Source: Streptomyces sp. V3I7
Lineage (GTDB): Bacteria; Actinomycetota; Actinomycetes; Streptomycetales; Streptomycetaceae
Assembly (NCBI RefSeq): GCF_030817495.1
Contig: NZ_JAUSZK010000001.1
Coordinates: forward strand, 4,877,001-4,941,000
Direction: 5' to 3'
Length of the DNA stretch: 64,000 nucleotides
The notes below the pieces were generated by a model. The model was not told the origin of the DNA and searched no databases. It saw only the letters and a program-made list of their open reading frames with translations. How positions within the stretch are numbered: position 1 is the stretch's first letter; the number at the start of each line of letters is the position of its first letter. Position numbers and translations under genes: made by a program. Of this stretch, positions 51,198 through 61,645 are shown piece by piece.

Positions 51198-51237
51198 CGG
51201 GGCAGCGGCCTCAGCAGTACTTGTAGCCGCTGCCCCG
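51198..51237. terminator. Convergent hairpin overlapping the lamin-tail gene stop
   Basis: CGGGGCAGCGGC (51198-51209) and GCCGCTGCCCCG (51226-51237) are perfect inverted repeats with a 16-base loop. They serve both the acyl-CoA dehydrogenase gene and the opposing small gene. Confidence 0.65.
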
Positions 51238-51669
51238 CGACGACCACGAGCACGAGTCGAGCTTCGTGCCGCTCGCCTTGTAGAGCTTCGCGGTGTCGCC
51301 GGTGTTGTTCCAGACGTACCAGGAGCGGCCCCAGTACTTGTCGCTCGCGGTGTTGGTGCCCTCGCCGGTGTGCACCTTCTTGGTGTTGCCGGCGCCGATC
51401 TTCACGTCCCCGAAGGTGTACGTGTAACCGGTGGCGTCCTTGATCTTCCAGCCCTTGAGCGAGACCGTCGACGAGGTCGAGTTCTTGATCTTGACCCACT
51501 CGCCGTTGAGGCTGGTGTTGGAGCCGCCGTCCGAGCCGGGGCTGTCGTAGTACACCTCGTAGATGTGGACGCTGCCGGCGGCCTCGGCCGGAGTGCTGAG
51601 CAGCGTGCCCGTGAACAGGGCGGCGCCCGCGAGAGCGGGCAGGGCGGCGCGTATCCGCGTCATGCGCAT
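51211..51669 (-). CDS. Secreted lamin-tail-domain protein
   Basis: 152 residues from ATG 51669 (ATG 51663 also possible). A Sec signal peptide (MRMTRIRAALPALAG..) ends near AEA-AG (about 30). The remainder is one lamin-tail (LTD) Ig-like beta domain: VHIYEVYYDSPGSDGG, NGEWVKIKNSTSSTVSLKGWKIKD, YTYTFGDVKIGAG and GDTAKLY, with two C-terminal Cys that may form a disulfide. Such domains bind DNA, sugars or surfaces in secreted bacterial proteins. No enzymatic domain is attached, so it is probably an extracellular binding or structural protein. Confidence 0.85.
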   Translation of the reverse strand: MRMTRIRAALPALAGAALFTGTLLSTPAEAAGSVHIYEVYYDSPGSDGGSNTSLNGEWVKIKNSTSSTVSLKGWKIKDATGYTYTFGDVKIGAGNTKKVHTGEGTNTASDKYWGRSWYVWNNTGDTAKLYKASGTKLDSCSWSSRGSGYKYC

Positions 51670-51853
51670 GGAGATATCCCCCCGGATGTCGTCCGATGGC
51701 CGGTCGATCGTCCGGCCAGACCTGAAGTGTTATCACATGATCTCCACTTCATCTTCACCTGAGGGGTATCCGCCCATGGCCGACGAGCTCTGACAGGGAC
51801 CCGCCCGAGGGTGTGCTGTCGGCGCGGTCGCCGCGTGCGGCCACAATGGGGGG

Positions 51854-53152
51854 ATGAGCGACAGTCCCGCACCCCTCGCCGATCCGCACCTCGTCTACGA
51901 CCCCCTCGCGGGAGACGGCCCCAAGGACGTGGTGATCCTCGGCTCCACCGGGTCCATCGGCACCCAGGCCATCGACCTCGTGCTGCGCCACCCCGACCGC
52001 TTCCGGGTGACCGCCCTGTCCGCCAACGGCGGCCGGGTCGCCCTCCTCGCCGAGCAGGCCTACCGGCTGCGGGTGCGGACCGTCGCGGTCGCCCGCGAGG
52101 ACGTCGTGCCGGCGCTGCGCGAGGCGCTCGCCGCCCAGTACGGCGCGGGTGAGCCGCTGCCGGAGATCCTCGCCGGACCCGAGGCGGCCGCGCAGGTCGC
52201 CGCCTCCGAGTGCCACACCGTCCTCAACGGCATCACCGGCTCCATCGGCCTCGCCCCGACCCTCGCCGCCCTGGAAGCGGGCCGCACCCTCGCGCTCGCC
52301 AACAAGGAGTCGCTCATCGTCGGCGGCCCGCTGGTCAAGGCGCTCGCCAAGCCGGGGCAGATCATCCCGGTCGACTCCGAGCACGCGGCGCTCTTCCAGG
52401 CGCTGGCCGCCGGCACCCGCGCCGATGTGCGCAAGCTCGTCGTCACCGCCTCCGGCGGCCCCTTCCGCGGCCGTACGAAGGCGGAACTGGCGAACGTCAC
52501 CGTCGAGGACGCCCTCGCGCACCCCACCTGGGCCATGGGCCCGGTGATCACGATCAACTCCGCGACCCTCGTCAACAAGGGCCTGGAGGTCATCGAGGCG
52601 CACCTTCTCTACGACATCCCCTTCGACCGCATCGAGGTCGTCGTCCACCCGCAGTCGTACGTCCACTCGATGGTCGAGTTCACGGACGGATCGACGCTCG
52701 CGCAGGCGACGCCGCCCGACATGCGCGGGCCCATCGCCATCGGTCTCGGCTGGCCCGAACGCGTCCCGGACGCGGCGCCCGCCTTCGACTGGAGCAGGGC
52801 CTCGACCTGGGAGTTCTTCCCGCTCGACACCGAGGCGTTCCCGTCCGTCGACCTCGCCCGGCACGTCGGCGAACTCGCCGGTACGGCTCCGGCGGTGTTC
52901 AATGCGGCCAATGAGGAGTGCGTCGAGGCGTTCCGGGCGGGTGCGCTGCCCTTCAACGGGATCATGGAGACCGTGACCCGGGTGGTCGAGGAGCACGGCA
53001 CTCCCCCACTCGCGGCTTCGCTCGAGCGGGGGGACTCCCATCGTTCGGGAACTTCCCTGACCGTCTCGGACGTCCTCGAAGCAGAGACCTGGGCCCGCGC
53101 CCGGGCTCGCGAACTGACCGACCGGACGGCGACCGCGGAGGCGCGTGCATGA
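51854..53152 (+). CDS. dxr: 1-deoxy-D-xylulose 5-phosphate reductoisomerase
   Basis: 432 residues from ATG 51854. It catalyses the second step of the MEP isoprenoid pathway (DXP to MEP with NADPH). Motifs: NADPH site [11 protein letters not shown] (about 28-38), [10 protein letters not shown], metal/substrate loop [35 protein letters not shown] and [12 protein letters not shown]. The C-terminal helix region carries an extra segment ([17 protein letters not shown]) encoded by a palindromic repeat at 52998-53041, inserted in frame and absent from typical Dxr. The stop overlaps the rseP start (ATGA at 53149-53152). Confidence 0.93.
   Translation: MSDSPAPLADPHLVYDPLAGDGPKDVVILGSTGSIGTQAIDLVLRHPDRFRVTALSANGGRVALLAEQAYRLRVRTVAVAREDVVPALREALAAQYGAGEPLPEILAGPEAAAQVAASECHTVLNGITGSIGLAPTLAALEAGRTLALANKESLIVGGPLVKALAKPGQIIPVDSEHAALFQALAAGTRADVRKLVVTASGGPFRGRTKAELANVTVEDALAHPTWAMGPVITINSATLVNKGLEVIEAHLLYDIPFDRIEVVVHPQSYVHSMVEFTDGSTLAQATPPDMRGPIAIGLGWPERVPDAAPAFDWSRASTWEFFPLDTEAFPSVDLARHVGELAGTAPAVFNAANEECVEAFRAGALPFNGIMETVTRVVEEHGTPPLAASLERGDSHRSGTSLTVSDVLEAETWARARARELTDRTATAEARA
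52998..53041. repeat. Small palindromic Streptomyces repeat inserted in dxr
   Basis: CACTCCCCCACTCG, then CGGCTTCG, then CTCGAGCGGGGGGACTCCC forms an imperfect hairpin. I recognise the pattern as a short repeat family common between streptomycete genes. Here it lies inside the dxr reading frame and adds about 14 residues without a frameshift. Confidence 0.65.
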
Positions 53153-54453
53153 CAGCAGTGATGATGATCCTCGGCATAGTCGTCTTCGTGATCGGCCTGC
53201 TGGTCTCGATCGCCTGGCACGAGCTGGGGCATCTGTCCACCGCCAAGCTCTTCGGCATCCGCGTGCCGCAGTACATGGTCGGCTTCGGCCCGACCATCTG
53301 GTCGCGGCACAAGGGCGAGACGGAGTACGGGATCAAGGCGATCCCGGCCGGCGGCTACATCCGCATGATCGGCATGTTCCCGCCCGGCGAGGACGGCCGG
53401 ATCACCGCGCGCTCCACCTCGCCCTGGCGGAGCATGATCGAGGACGCCCGATCGGCAGCCTACGAGGAGCTGAAGCCGGGAGACGAGACCCGCCTCTTCT
53501 ACACGCGCAAGCCGTGGAAGCGGGTCATCGTGATGTTCGCGGGCCCGTTCATGAACCTGGTCCTGGCGGTGGCGCTGTTCCTGACCGTGCTGATGGGCTT
53601 CGGCATCCAGCAGCAGACCACCACGGTCAGCTCGGTCTCCCCGTGCGTCATCGCGCAGACCGAGAAGCGCGACACGTGCAAGAAGTCCGACGCGGCCTCC
53701 CCGGCCCAGGCCGCCGGCCTCAAGCCGGGCGACAAGATCGTGGCCTTCGCCGGGGTGCGCACGAAGGACTGGAACAGGCTCTCCGACCTCATCCGCGTCA
53801 GCGCGGGCAAGGACGTGCCGATCGTCGTCGACCGCAAGGGCCACGAAGTGGACCTGCATGCGAAGATCGCCACCAACATGGTCCCGAAGAAGGACTCCAG
53901 CGGGGCCTACGTCCAGGGTGAGTACGTCAAGGCCGGCTTCCTCGGCTTCGGCGCGGCCACCGGCGTCGTCAAGCAGGACTTCGGCGACTCCGTGACCTGG
54001 ATGGGAGACCGCGTCGGCGACGCCGTCCACTCCATCGCCTCCCTGCCCGCCAAGGTCCCCGGACTGTGGAACGCGGCCTTCGACGGCGCCCCGCGCGCCC
54101 CCGACTCGCCCATGGGCGTGGTCGGCGCGGCCCGCGTCGGCGGTGAGATCTTCACCCTCGACATCCCGCCGACCCAGCAGCTCGCGATGGCGCTGATGCT
54201 GGTGGCGGGCTTCAACCTGTCCCTGTTCCTCTTCAACATGCTCCCGCTGCTGCCGCTCGACGGCGGGCACATCGCGGGCGCGCTGTGGGAGGCGCTGCGC
54301 CGGCACCTGGCGCGGGTGCTGCGCCGTCCGGACCCCGGTCCCTTCGACGTCGCGAAGCTGATGCCGGTGGCCTACGTGGTGGCGGGGATCTTCATCTGCT
54401 TCACCGTCCTGGTGCTCATCGCGGATGTCGTGAACCCCGTGAGAATCACCTGA
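53149..54453 (+). CDS. rseP: Site-2 protease (RIP zinc metalloprotease)
   Basis: 434 residues from ATG 53149. Zinc site HELGH at 24-28 in the first membrane segment and the second metal ligand motif [12 protein letters not shown] in the C-terminal membrane part. A PDZ-like domain lies between (about 170-260: [23 protein letters not shown]). It cleaves anti-sigma factors or other single-pass proteins inside the membrane. It is translated with dxr and upstream of ispG, an order conserved in actinomycetes. Confidence 0.92.
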   Translation: MTAVMMILGIVVFVIGLLVSIAWHELGHLSTAKLFGIRVPQYMVGFGPTIWSRHKGETEYGIKAIPAGGYIRMIGMFPPGEDGRITARSTSPWRSMIEDARSAAYEELKPGDETRLFYTRKPWKRVIVMFAGPFMNLVLAVALFLTVLMGFGIQQQTTTVSSVSPCVIAQTEKRDTCKKSDAASPAQAAGLKPGDKIVAFAGVRTKDWNRLSDLIRVSAGKDVPIVVDRKGHEVDLHAKIATNMVPKKDSSGAYVQGEYVKAGFLGFGAATGVVKQDFGDSVTWMGDRVGDAVHSIASLPAKVPGLWNAAFDGAPRAPDSPMGVVGAARVGGEIFTLDIPPTQQLAMALMLVAGFNLSLFLFNMLPLLPLDGGHIAGALWEALRRHLARVLRRPDPGPFDVAKLMPVAYVVAGIFICFTVLVLIADVVNPVRIT

Positions 54454-54620
54454 CCCATGGGCGTTTGTGACGGCCTCGGGCGCTCAGTCCGGGGCCGTCC
54501 TCCATTGAGTAGGTTTACGAGTGGGATGTGCTCAGGCCTTGGCCAGTGTCGTAATCTCAAGGCCTGGAGCCCGCTGTTCCGGGACCGGCTTCTGATCCAC
54601 GACTTGGGGTTGCACACCAG

Positions 54621-55778
54621 ATGACTGCGATTTCTCTCGGCATGCCGTCCGTTCCGACCAAGATCGCCGAACGCCGCAAGAGCCGGCAGATCCAGGTCGG
54701 ATCCGTGGCCGTCGGCGGAGACGCGCCTGTGTCGGTGCAGTCGATGACGACGACGCGGACGTCGGACATCGGTGCGACGCTCCAGCAGATCGCGGAACTG
54801 ACGGCGTCGGGCTGCCAGATCGTGCGGGTGGCCTGCCCCACGCAGGACGACGCGGACGCGCTGGCGACGATCGCACGGAAGTCGCAGATCCCGGTGATCG
54901 CGGACATCCACTTCCAGCCGAAGTACGTGTTCGCGGCGATCGAGGCGGGCTGTGCCGCGGTGCGGGTGAACCCGGGGAACATCAAGCAGTTCGACGACAA
55001 GGTCAGGGAGATCGCGCGGGCGGCGAAGGACCACGGCACGCCGATCCGCATCGGTGTGAACGCCGGTTCCCTGGACCGGCGTCTGCTGCAGAAGTACGGC
55101 AAGGCCACACCCGAGGCCCTGGTCGAGTCGGCTCTCTGGGAGGCGTCGCTGTTCGAGGAGCACGACTTCCGGGACATCAAGATCTCGGTGAAGCACAACG
55201 ACCCGGTCGTGATGATCGAGGCCTACCGCCAGCTGGCGGCCCGGTGCGAGTACCCGCTGCACCTGGGTGTGACGGAGGCGGGCCCGGCGTTCCAGGGCAC
55301 CATCAAGTCGGCGGTGGCGTTCGGCGCGCTGCTGTCCGAGGGCATCGGCGACACGATCCGCGTCTCGCTGTCGGCGCCGCCGGCGGAGGAGGTCAAGGTC
55401 GGCATCCAGATCCTGGAGTCGCTGAACCTGCGCCAGCGGGGTCTGGAGATCGTTTCGTGCCCGTCGTGCGGCCGCGCGCAGGTGGATGTGTACAAGCTGG
55501 CCGAGGAGGTCACGGCGGGCCTGACCGGCATGGAGGTCCCCCTTCGCGTCGCGGTCATGGGCTGTGTCGTGAACGGCCCGGGCGAGGCCCGCGAGGCCGA
55601 CCTCGGCGTCGCTTCCGGTAATGGCAAGGGCCAGATCTTCGTGAAGGGCGAGGTCATCAAGACCGTCCCCGAGTCGAAGATCGTGGAGACCCTGATCGAG
55701 GAGGCCATGAAGCTGGCCGCCCAGATGGAAGCCGACGGCGTAACCTCCGGCGAACCCTCGGTAGCGGTAGCAGGCTGA
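54621..55778 (+). CDS. ispG: 4-hydroxy-3-methylbut-2-enyl diphosphate synthase (flavodoxin)
   Basis: 385 residues from ATG 54621. Penultimate MEP pathway enzyme making HMBPP from MEcPP with a [4Fe-4S] cluster. The cluster ligands are visible: [11 protein letters not shown] (two Cys) and [17 protein letters not shown] (third Cys and the conserved Glu). TIM-barrel motifs [18 protein letters not shown] and VRVNPGNI are intact. The 167 bases between rseP and ispG suggest its own promoter. Confidence 0.93.
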   Translation: MTAISLGMPSVPTKIAERRKSRQIQVGSVAVGGDAPVSVQSMTTTRTSDIGATLQQIAELTASGCQIVRVACPTQDDADALATIARKSQIPVIADIHFQPKYVFAAIEAGCAAVRVNPGNIKQFDDKVREIARAAKDHGTPIRIGVNAGSLDRRLLQKYGKATPEALVESALWEASLFEEHDFRDIKISVKHNDPVVMIEAYRQLAARCEYPLHLGVTEAGPAFQGTIKSAVAFGALLSEGIGDTIRVSLSAPPAEEVKVGIQILESLNLRQRGLEIVSCPSCGRAQVDVYKLAEEVTAGLTGMEVPLRVAVMGCVVNGPGEAREADLGVASGNGKGQIFVKGEVIKTVPESKIVETLIEEAMKLAAQMEADGVTSGEPSVAVAG

Positions 55779-55803
55779 CCCACCCCAGCCCAGCAACCCC
55801 GCG

Positions 55804-55985
55804 CCCCGCCGCCAGGGGCGCGGGGAACTGCGCGCCCAGCCACAGGGCACCCGCACCCGCCAACGAACGGGCACTCCCGGGTTGGACGGCGCACCCCCAA
55901 GGTGCCGCAGCGATTCGACAGGACTCGCCCCCCGCCGCCAGGGGCGCGGGGAACTGCGCGCCCAGCCACAGAGCACCCGCACCCG
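55804..55985. repeat. Two copies of the GGGGCGCGGGGAACTGCGCG intergenic repeat
   Basis: The block from CCCCGCCGCCAGGGGCGCGG to CGCCCAGCCACAG occurs at about 55804 and about 55928 with only a one-base difference in its core. This GCGGGGAACTGCGCG-type element is abundant between streptomycete genes. It starts the 504-base gene-free region 55779-56282. Confidence 0.8.
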
Positions 55986-56174
55986 CCAATGAACCCGCAC
56001 CCCCGGCCTCGATGGCGAACGGCCCAAGCGGCGCAGCCACCCGTACCCGCCAATGAACCCGCACCCCCGGCCCGGAGGGCGAACGGCCCAAGCGGCGCAG
56101 CCACCCGTACCCGCCAATGAACCCGCACCCCCGGCCCGGAGGGCGAACGGCCCAAGCGGCGCAGCCACCCGCAG
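55983..56174. repeat. Three copies of a 64-bp direct repeat
   Basis: Units start at 55983, 56047 and 56111 (CCGCCAATGAACCCGCAC..GCGGCGCAGCCACCC). The second and third are nearly identical and the first differs at CTCGAT versus CCGGAG. Open frames through them give only Pro/Ala/Asn repeats and are not considered genes. A TATAGT -10-like hexamer (56238-56243) follows, before the gene at 56283. Confidence 0.9.
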
Positions 56175-56282
56175 CCCCCCGCACCCGCCGCCGAACCAGC
56201 CCCCCAACCACAAGACGCACCCCCAAAGCAGCGCAGCTATAGTGCGGAGACCAGGAGAACGCCCCAGCGTGAGGCCCCGCAC

Positions 56283-57131
56283 GTGTTGACCCAGACCACC
56301 TCCCGGGTGCTCGAACCGAGTGACCTGGACGCCGCCCTCGCGGTGCTCGATCGCGAGCCCGTCGCGAACGCCTTCGTCGCGGCCCGCGTACAGGTGGCCG
56401 GCCTCGACCCGTGGCGGCTCGGCGGCGAGATGTGGGGCTGGTACGAGGACGGCATGCTCACGTCCCTCTGCTACGCGGGCGCCAACCTGGTCCCGATCTG
56501 CGCCACCCCGAGAGCCGTACGCGCCTTCGCGGACCGCGCGCGCCGGGCCGGCCGCCGCTGCTCCTCGATCGTCGGCCCCGCCGAAACCACCGCCGAGCTG
56601 TGGAGCCTGCTCGAACCCCGCTGGGGCCCCGCCCGCGAGATCCGCGCCCACCAGCCGCTCATGGTCACCGACCGGATGCCCGCCGACATCGCTCCCGACC
56701 CCTACGTCCGCCGCATCCGCAAGGACGAGATAGACACGATCACGCCGGCGTGCGTGGCGATGTTCACCGAGGAGGTGGGCGTCTCCCCGCTGGCCGCCGA
56801 CGGAGGCCTGCTCTACCAGGCCCGGGTCGCCGAACTCGTCGGCTCCGGCCGCTCCTTCGCCCGCCTCGACGAGGACGGCAAGGTCGTCTTCAAGGCGGAG
56901 ATCGGCGCCGCCACCCCCCGCGCCTGCCAGATCCAGGGCGTGTGGATCGCCCCCGAGCACCGGGGCAAGGGCCTCGCCGCCCCCGGCATGGCCGCCGTCC
57001 TGCGCTACGCCCTGGCCGACGTGGCCCCGATCGCCAGCCTCTACGTCAACGACTTCAACACGGCGGCGAGGAAGACGTACCGCCGCGTGGGCTTCGAAGA
57101 GGTCGGCGCCTTCATGAGCGTGCTGTTCTGA
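56283..57131 (+). CDS. GNAT acetyltransferase with DUF4081-type N-terminal domain
   Basis: 282 residues from GTG 56283. N-terminal DUF4081-like domain (about 1-125: LTQTTSRVLEPSDLDAALAVLD), and C-terminal GNAT fold with the acetyl-CoA loop VWIAPEHRGKGLAAPGMAAVL (about 220-240) and the closing LYVNDFNTAARKTYRRVGFEEVG. The acceptor is unknown; it may be an N-terminal amine or small metabolite. It lies between ispG and proS in many actinomycetes. TATAGT at 56238-56243 may be its -10. Confidence 0.85.
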   Translation: MLTQTTSRVLEPSDLDAALAVLDREPVANAFVAARVQVAGLDPWRLGGEMWGWYEDGMLTSLCYAGANLVPICATPRAVRAFADRARRAGRRCSSIVGPAETTAELWSLLEPRWGPAREIRAHQPLMVTDRMPADIAPDPYVRRIRKDEIDTITPACVAMFTEEVGVSPLAADGGLLYQARVAELVGSGRSFARLDEDGKVVFKAEIGAATPRACQIQGVWIAPEHRGKGLAAPGMAAVLRYALADVAPIASLYVNDFNTAARKTYRRVGFEEVGAFMSVLF

Positions 57132-57259
57132 ATCTCGCCTGAATCGCTGAATCCCGCCGACGGACGCGAGGCAGCCAGGAGACGCCCGCGGCGCTCACCG
57201 TGGAGCCGGAATCCCGCCGGGAACCCGGGCGCCCCCGGTCCCCGGTAGGCTCAGCCGCC

Positions 57260-57790
57260 ATGGACCTCGTGATCGGCCCTCTGGACCTCTCGTCCCACGT
57301 CGACGAGGCCCTGGCCGTCCAAGCCGTCGCCTTCGGACTCGGCCCCGAAGAGGTGGCCGTACGCCGTCACATCGTCCTGCGCCACATGACCTGCCTTGGA
57401 GCCCGGGCGCTGGGCGCCACGGTCGGGGGACGGCTCGTCGGGTTCGTGTACGGCATGCCCAACGACCGCGGCCACTGGTGGTCCACCGTGGTCGAGCCCT
57501 ATCTGCGCGCCGAGGGCAACGAGGGCTGGCTCGACCACTCCTTCGTGATCACCGAACTGCACGTCCACCCGCTCCACCAGAACCGGGGCATCGGCCGCCA
57601 CCTCATCACCGCCATCACCGACAGCGCCGCCGAACCCCGCTCGATCCTCTCCGCGATCGACACCGACAGCGCCGCACGCGGGCTCTACCACTCCCTCGGC
57701 TACCGGGATCTGGCCCGCCAGGTCCTCTTCCCGAGCGCCCCGAAGCCGTACGCCATCATGGGCGCCCCGCTGCCGCTGCGCCGCAGGTGA
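57260..57790 (+). CDS. GNAT family acetyltransferase
   Basis: 176 residues from ATG 57260. GNAT fold: LVGFVYGMP, ITELHVHPLHQNRGIGRHLITAI (acetyl-CoA-binding Q/RxxGxG/A loop) and ARGLYHSLGYRDLARQVLF. Acceptor unknown. It is separated by 128 bases from the previous GNAT gene and is the last gene before proS. Confidence 0.83.
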   Translation: MDLVIGPLDLSSHVDEALAVQAVAFGLGPEEVAVRRHIVLRHMTCLGARALGATVGGRLVGFVYGMPNDRGHWWSTVVEPYLRAEGNEGWLDHSFVITELHVHPLHQNRGIGRHLITAITDSAAEPRSILSAIDTDSAARGLYHSLGYRDLARQVLFPSAPKPYAIMGAPLPLRRR

Positions 57791-57902
57791 CGCGGGGCGG
57801 GGGCACGCCGCGGACAGGTGCGGCGGAAACGGATTTCCGGCGACGGCGGCGACCCGGCTAACCTCCTAGCCATCACCCTTACCCGGCAGGAGTACGAGAA
57901 CC

Positions 57903-59606
57903 ATGGCGAACGCACCGGTCCAGCGCATGTCCCAGTTGATGGCGAAGACGCTGCGCGACGACCCGGCGGACGCCGAGGTCCTCAGCCACAAGCTGCTCGT
58001 CCGCGCCGGCTACGTCCGCCGTACCGCCGCCGGCATCTGGAGCTGGCTGCCGCTGGGCAAGCGGGTGCTCTCCAACGTGGAGCGGATCGTCCGCGAGGAG
58101 ATGGACGCCATCGGCGCCCAGGAGGTCTCGCTGCCCGCCCTGCTGCCGCGTGAGCCCTACGACGCGACGGGCCGCTGGGACGAGTACGGCCAGGAGCTCT
58201 TCCGGCTCAAGGACCGCAAGGGCGGCGACTACCTCCTCGGCCCGACCCACGAGGAGATCTTCACCCTGGTGGTGAAGGACCAGGCGTCCTCCTACAAGGA
58301 CCTGCCGGTGACGCTCTACCAGATCCAGTCGAAGTTCCGCGACGAGGCCCGCCCCCGGGCCGGCATCCTGCGCGGCCGCGAGTTCCTGATGAAGGACTCC
58401 TACTCCTTCGACCTGGACGACGAGGGCCTCGCCCGCTCCTACGCCCTGCACCGCCAGGCCTACCAGCGCATCTTCGAGCGCCTGGGCCTCGACTACCGCA
58501 TCTGCGCCGCCACCGCGGGCGCGATGGGCGGCTCCAAGTCCGAGGAGTTCCTCGCCCCGGCCGGCGCCGGCGAGGACACCTTCGCGGACTGCCCGAACTG
58601 CGACTTCGCGGCCAACACCGAGGCGATCACGTACGAGTTGGTGACGGTCGACGGCTCGGCCGTACCCGCGCTCGAGGAGATCCCCACTCCCGACACCCCG
58701 ACCATCGAGACCCTCGCCGCCTCCCTCGGCGTCCCGGCCTCCGCCACGCTGAAGAACCTGCTGGTCAAGGTCGACGGCGAGATCGTCGCAGTGGGCGTGC
58801 CCGGTGACCGCGAGGTCGACATGGACAAGGTGGAGGCGCACTTCGCCCCGGCCGTCGTCGAGATGGTCACCGAGGCGGACTTCGTGGCCCGTCCCGATCT
58901 GGTCCGCGGCTACGTCGGCCCGCAGGGCCTGGACAAGGTCACGTACATCGCCGACCCGCGCGTCGCGCCGGGCACCGCGTGGATCACGGGCGCCAACAAG
59001 GAGCACACGCACGCGAAGAACGTGGTGGCGGGCCGTGACTTCGAGGTCTCCGAGTACGTCGACGTCGTGGTCGTCCAGGAGGGCGACCCGTGCCCCAACT
59101 GCGGCGCCGGCCTCAAGCTGGACCGCGCCATCGAGATCGGCCACATCTTCCAGCTGGGCCGCAAGTACGCCGACGCTCTCAAGCTCGACGTGCTGGGCCA
59201 GAACGGCAAGCCGGTCCGCGTGACCATGGGCTCCTACGGCGTCGGCGTCTCCCGCGCCGTGGCCGCCCTCGCCGAGCAGACCGCCGACGAGCACGGCCTG
59301 TGCTGGCCCAAGGAGGTCGCCCCCGCCGACGTCCACGTCGTGGCCGCGGGCAAGGCCCTCCAGACCGAGCTCGCCCTCGACGTCTCCGGCAAGCTGGCCG
59401 CCGCCGGTGTCCGCGTCCTGGTCGACGACCGCGCGGGCGTCTCCCCGGGCGTCAAGTTCACCGACGCCGAACTCATCGGCGTCCCCCAGATCCTGGTGGC
59501 GGGCCGCCGCTCCGCCGAAGGCGTCCTGGAGCTCAAGGACCGCAAGACCGGCAACCGCGAGGAACTGACGGTCGACGAGGCCATCGGCCGCCTGACGGCG
59601 CAGTAG
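57903..59606 (+). CDS. proS: Prolyl-tRNA synthetase (bacterial type)
   Basis: 567 residues from ATG 57903, preceded by GGCAGGAG. Class II catalytic core with motif 2 [25 protein letters not shown] and motif 3 [17 protein letters not shown]. The INS editing domain (about 255-390: [23 protein letters not shown]) that clears Ala-tRNAPro marks the bacterial ProS type. C-terminal anticodon-binding domain [16 protein letters not shown]... Convergent with the gene at 59675 through a 19-bp hairpin. Confidence 0.95.
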   Translation: MANAPVQRMSQLMAKTLRDDPADAEVLSHKLLVRAGYVRRTAAGIWSWLPLGKRVLSNVERIVREEMDAIGAQEVSLPALLPREPYDATGRWDEYGQELFRLKDRKGGDYLLGPTHEEIFTLVVKDQASSYKDLPVTLYQIQSKFRDEARPRAGILRGREFLMKDSYSFDLDDEGLARSYALHRQAYQRIFERLGLDYRICAATAGAMGGSKSEEFLAPAGAGEDTFADCPNCDFAANTEAITYELVTVDGSAVPALEEIPTPDTPTIETLAASLGVPASATLKNLLVKVDGEIVAVGVPGDREVDMDKVEAHFAPAVVEMVTEADFVARPDLVRGYVGPQGLDKVTYIADPRVAPGTAWITGANKEHTHAKNVVAGRDFEVSEYVDVVVVQEGDPCPNCGAGLKLDRAIEIGHIFQLGRKYADALKLDVLGQNGKPVRVTMGSYGVGVSRAVAALAEQTADEHGLCWPKEVAPADVHVVAAGKALQTELALDVSGKLAAAGVRVLVDDRAGVSPGVKFTDAELIGVPQILVAGRRSAEGVLELKDRKTGNREELTVDEAIGRLTAQ

Positions 59607-59613
59607 GACCCAT

Positions 59614-59654
59614 GCGAAGGGCCGGACAGCCACCCTGGCTGTCCGGCCCTTCGC
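59614..59654. terminator. Perfect 19-bp bidirectional terminator
   Basis: GCGAAGGGCCGGACAGCCA (59614-59632) and its exact complement (59636-59654) with loop CCC, placed between the proS stop and the convergent gene stop at 59675. Confidence 0.85.
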
Positions 59655-59674
59655 GCGTGCGGCGGAGCCGTCGG

Positions 59675-60583
59675 CTACAGCCAGGTGGCGAACTCCAGCA
59701 GCAGTTCGGAGTCCTGGGGGCGGCCCACCCGGCGGGCCCGCACGCCGGATTCCACGGCCCGGAAGAGGGTCCAGCCCCGCAGGCGTTCCTGATCGACGTC
59801 CAGGGACTCCGCGAGGCGCTTCACGCGGCGGCGGGTGATGGCCGCGCCCGAGGGGGCGGCGATGAGGTCCTCCACACGGTCGCGCACCAGGCGGGCCAGG
59901 TCGAAGGCGCACTCGCCCACCACCGGATCCGGGCCGACCGCCAGCCACGGCAGACGGTCCGCGGCGAGGATCTTGCTCTGGCGGAACGTGCCGTGCAGCA
60001 GACGGTGCTCGGGCGGGGCCGCCAGCAGCTCCTCGCGGACCGCGAGGGCCGCGTCGACCAGCGGGGCCGCCTCCGCGTCGGTTTTCGCGCTCGCGCGCAT
60101 CGCCTTCGCCTGCCGCCCCGTCCGCTCGGCCACGGTCTCGAAGCGGTGCACCGTTTCGGCGGGCGGCTCCACCCACAGCCGGCGCAGCGTCCCCGCCGCC
60201 TCCAGCAGCGCCTTCGCCTCGGGCAGCGTCCGTACCGACACCTCCGGATGCAGCCGCTCCAGCAGCAGCACACCGTCGTCCGACGGGGGAGGCTCCAGCA
60301 GCTGTACGGCGCCCCGGCCGCCCCAGTGCGCGAGCGCGGCCCGCTCGCTGGCGGGGCGCGCCCAGGACGGGGCCAGCTTCAGCACCGCCGGGGTCCCGTC
60401 GGGCCGCCGCACCAGCACCACCAGGCTGCTGCGGCCGCCCGGCACCTGCACCCGTTCCACGGTCAACTCGCGTAGCGCCACGGCCTGCTGCGCCGTCCCG
60501 GGCAGCCTCGTCAGCCAGTCGTCGCCCTCCGGTGCCGTCTCACCGAGCGCCCGTACCAGGCGCCGCGGCGGTTCGAAAGCCAT
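59675..60583 (-). CDS. Aminoglycoside-phosphotransferase-fold protein lacking catalytic residues
   Basis: 302 residues from ATG 60583, with GGAAGGGAA upstream. The APH/kinase fold is recognisable: VLKL (K69) and E79 of the N-lobe, LLHG at 195-198 and FDLARLVRD. The catalytic HGD is HGT (197-199), the following H-x-x-N becomes RQSK, and the metal-binding (I)D-P is VGP (216-218). All three active-site residues are gone, so a pseudokinase or substrate-binding role is likely. Family members with the same neighbourhood (near proS and rimP) exist in actinomycetes. Confidence 0.83.
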   Translation of the reverse strand: MAFEPPRRLVRALGETAPEGDDWLTRLPGTAQQAVALRELTVERVQVPGGRSSLVVLVRRPDGTPAVLKLAPSWARPASERAALAHWGGRGAVQLLEPPPSDDGVLLLERLHPEVSVRTLPEAKALLEAAGTLRRLWVEPPAETVHRFETVAERTGRQAKAMRASAKTDAEAAPLVDAALAVREELLAAPPEHRLLHGTFRQSKILAADRLPWLAVGPDPVVGECAFDLARLVRDRVEDLIAAPSGAAITRRRVKRLAESLDVDQERLRGWTLFRAVESGVRARRVGRPQDSELLLEFATWL

Positions 60584-60608
60584 GCGCGAGTTGTTCCCTT
60601 CCTCGGGG

Positions 60609-61118
60609 TTACGCCGTCGGTGTCGCCGAGGCCGAGGCAGCGGCCGGAGCGATGTCCGAGGGCGTAGCCGTACCGGCATTGCCGCCCGCCCGTTCGGCGA
60701 GCCCAGGGAAGGCTACGCTCTCCCCGCGCCAGCGCACCGCCCGCACCGCTGCCTCGCGCAGCGCCCCGGCCGCCGAGGCGCGCCGCGCGCCCGAGGCCGA
60801 CCGCACCAGGTCCGCGTACACCCCGGCCACCCGGTCCTCCATCTCGGCGGCGAGCCGCACCGCCGCGGCCGGGTCCGCCACGGGGAACGGCAGCGCGTAA
60901 CCGGCGCTCGACGCCACCGGCTCACCGCCCAGGTCGCGCACCTCGCGCACCAGCGCGTCCCGGCGCGCCCGGTGCGCGTCGTACGCCGACTGCGCCTCCG
61001 TACGCCGGTCCGTGCCGATGCGCCCGCCGACGACGCCGTACCCGTACACCGCCGCGTGCTCGGCGGCCAAGGCCGCCTGGACCGCCTTCAGTTCGGCGTC
61101 CCTCGTCTCGTCGCTCAC
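60609..61118 (-). CDS. DUF4439 ferritin-like protein
   Basis: 169 residues from GTG 61118, after GGAGGGTGG. An all-helical DUF4439 domain (about 8-140) opens with [17 protein letters not shown], whose Glu-xx-His is the expected di-metal ligand pair of ferritin-like bundles, and continues with [23 protein letters not shown]. The last 30 residues are Ala/Ser/Pro-rich. It overlaps the lipoprotein gene by 4 bases (GTGA), indicating coupled translation and probably a shared role at the membrane. No metal or substrate is known to me. Confidence 0.82.
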   Translation of the reverse strand: MSDETRDAELKAVQAALAAEHAAVYGYGVVGGRIGTDRRTEAQSAYDAHRARRDALVREVRDLGGEPVASSAGYALPFPVADPAAAVRLAAEMEDRVAGVYADLVRSASGARRASAAGALREAAVRAVRWRGESVAFPGLAERAGGNAGTATPSDIAPAAASASATPTA

Positions 61119-61645
61119 TTGCCACCCTCCGTCAGCAGATACGCGTGCGCCGCCCCGGCGGCCGCCACCGACGCCAGCAGACGGGCCAGTTCGCCCGGCA
61201 CGTCCAGCAGGTCCGCGGTCCGCCGGTCGGCCAGTGTCCGCTCGGCGGCGGCGAGCCCGGCGAGCGCGTCCTTCTTGCCGGCCGGCACGGCGGGGGAGGG
61301 CGAGGACGACGCCGAGGCGGACGCCGAGGGGGAGGGGGAGGCCGAGGCTTTCCCGCCGTCGTCCCCGAAGGCCTCCGCGTGGCTCACCACCTCGGCCCGC
61401 AGCGGAGTCAGCCGCTCCGTCAGATCCGGATGCGCGGCGATCACCGCGTCGTACCGCTCCACGAGCCCCCGGCTGTCCCGGGCCGCACGCGCGCGTGCCC
61501 GGGCGAGCGCCGAAGGGCCGCGCCCGGCGCCGCCGGTGGCGGGATCGGTGGAGCAGCCCGCGAGCAGGGCGACCGAGGCCGCCCAGACGAACAGGGTCCT
61601 TCTGCGCAGGCCCGAAGGGGTGCGCGACGGCAGGGGGAACGGCAC
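61115..61645 (-). CDS. Secreted lipoprotein paired with the DUF4439 protein
   Basis: 176 residues from ATG 61645. Basic N-terminus (LRRRTLFVW), hydrophobic core and lipobox ALLAGC (Cys at about 31) mark a lipoprotein. The mature part is helical, with [22 protein letters not shown] and a Ser/Ala/Pro linker (about 105-125), and ends near a second helix. Its gene and the DUF4439 gene form a conserved pair next to rimP. Function unknown. Confidence 0.82.
   Translation of the reverse strand: MPFPLPSRTPSGLRRRTLFVWAASVALLAGCSTDPATGGAGRGPSALARARARAARDSRGLVERYDAVIAAHPDLTERLTPLRAEVVSHAEAFGDDGGKASASPSPSASASASSSPSPAVPAGKKDALAGLAAAERTLADRRTADLLDVPGELARLLASVAAAGAAHAYLLTEGGK

Noticed and set aside
55981..56290. 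Short Pro-rich frames between ispG and the GNAT gene
   Set aside because: They translate the 64-bp repeats; no ribosome sites and no similarity beyond the repeat.
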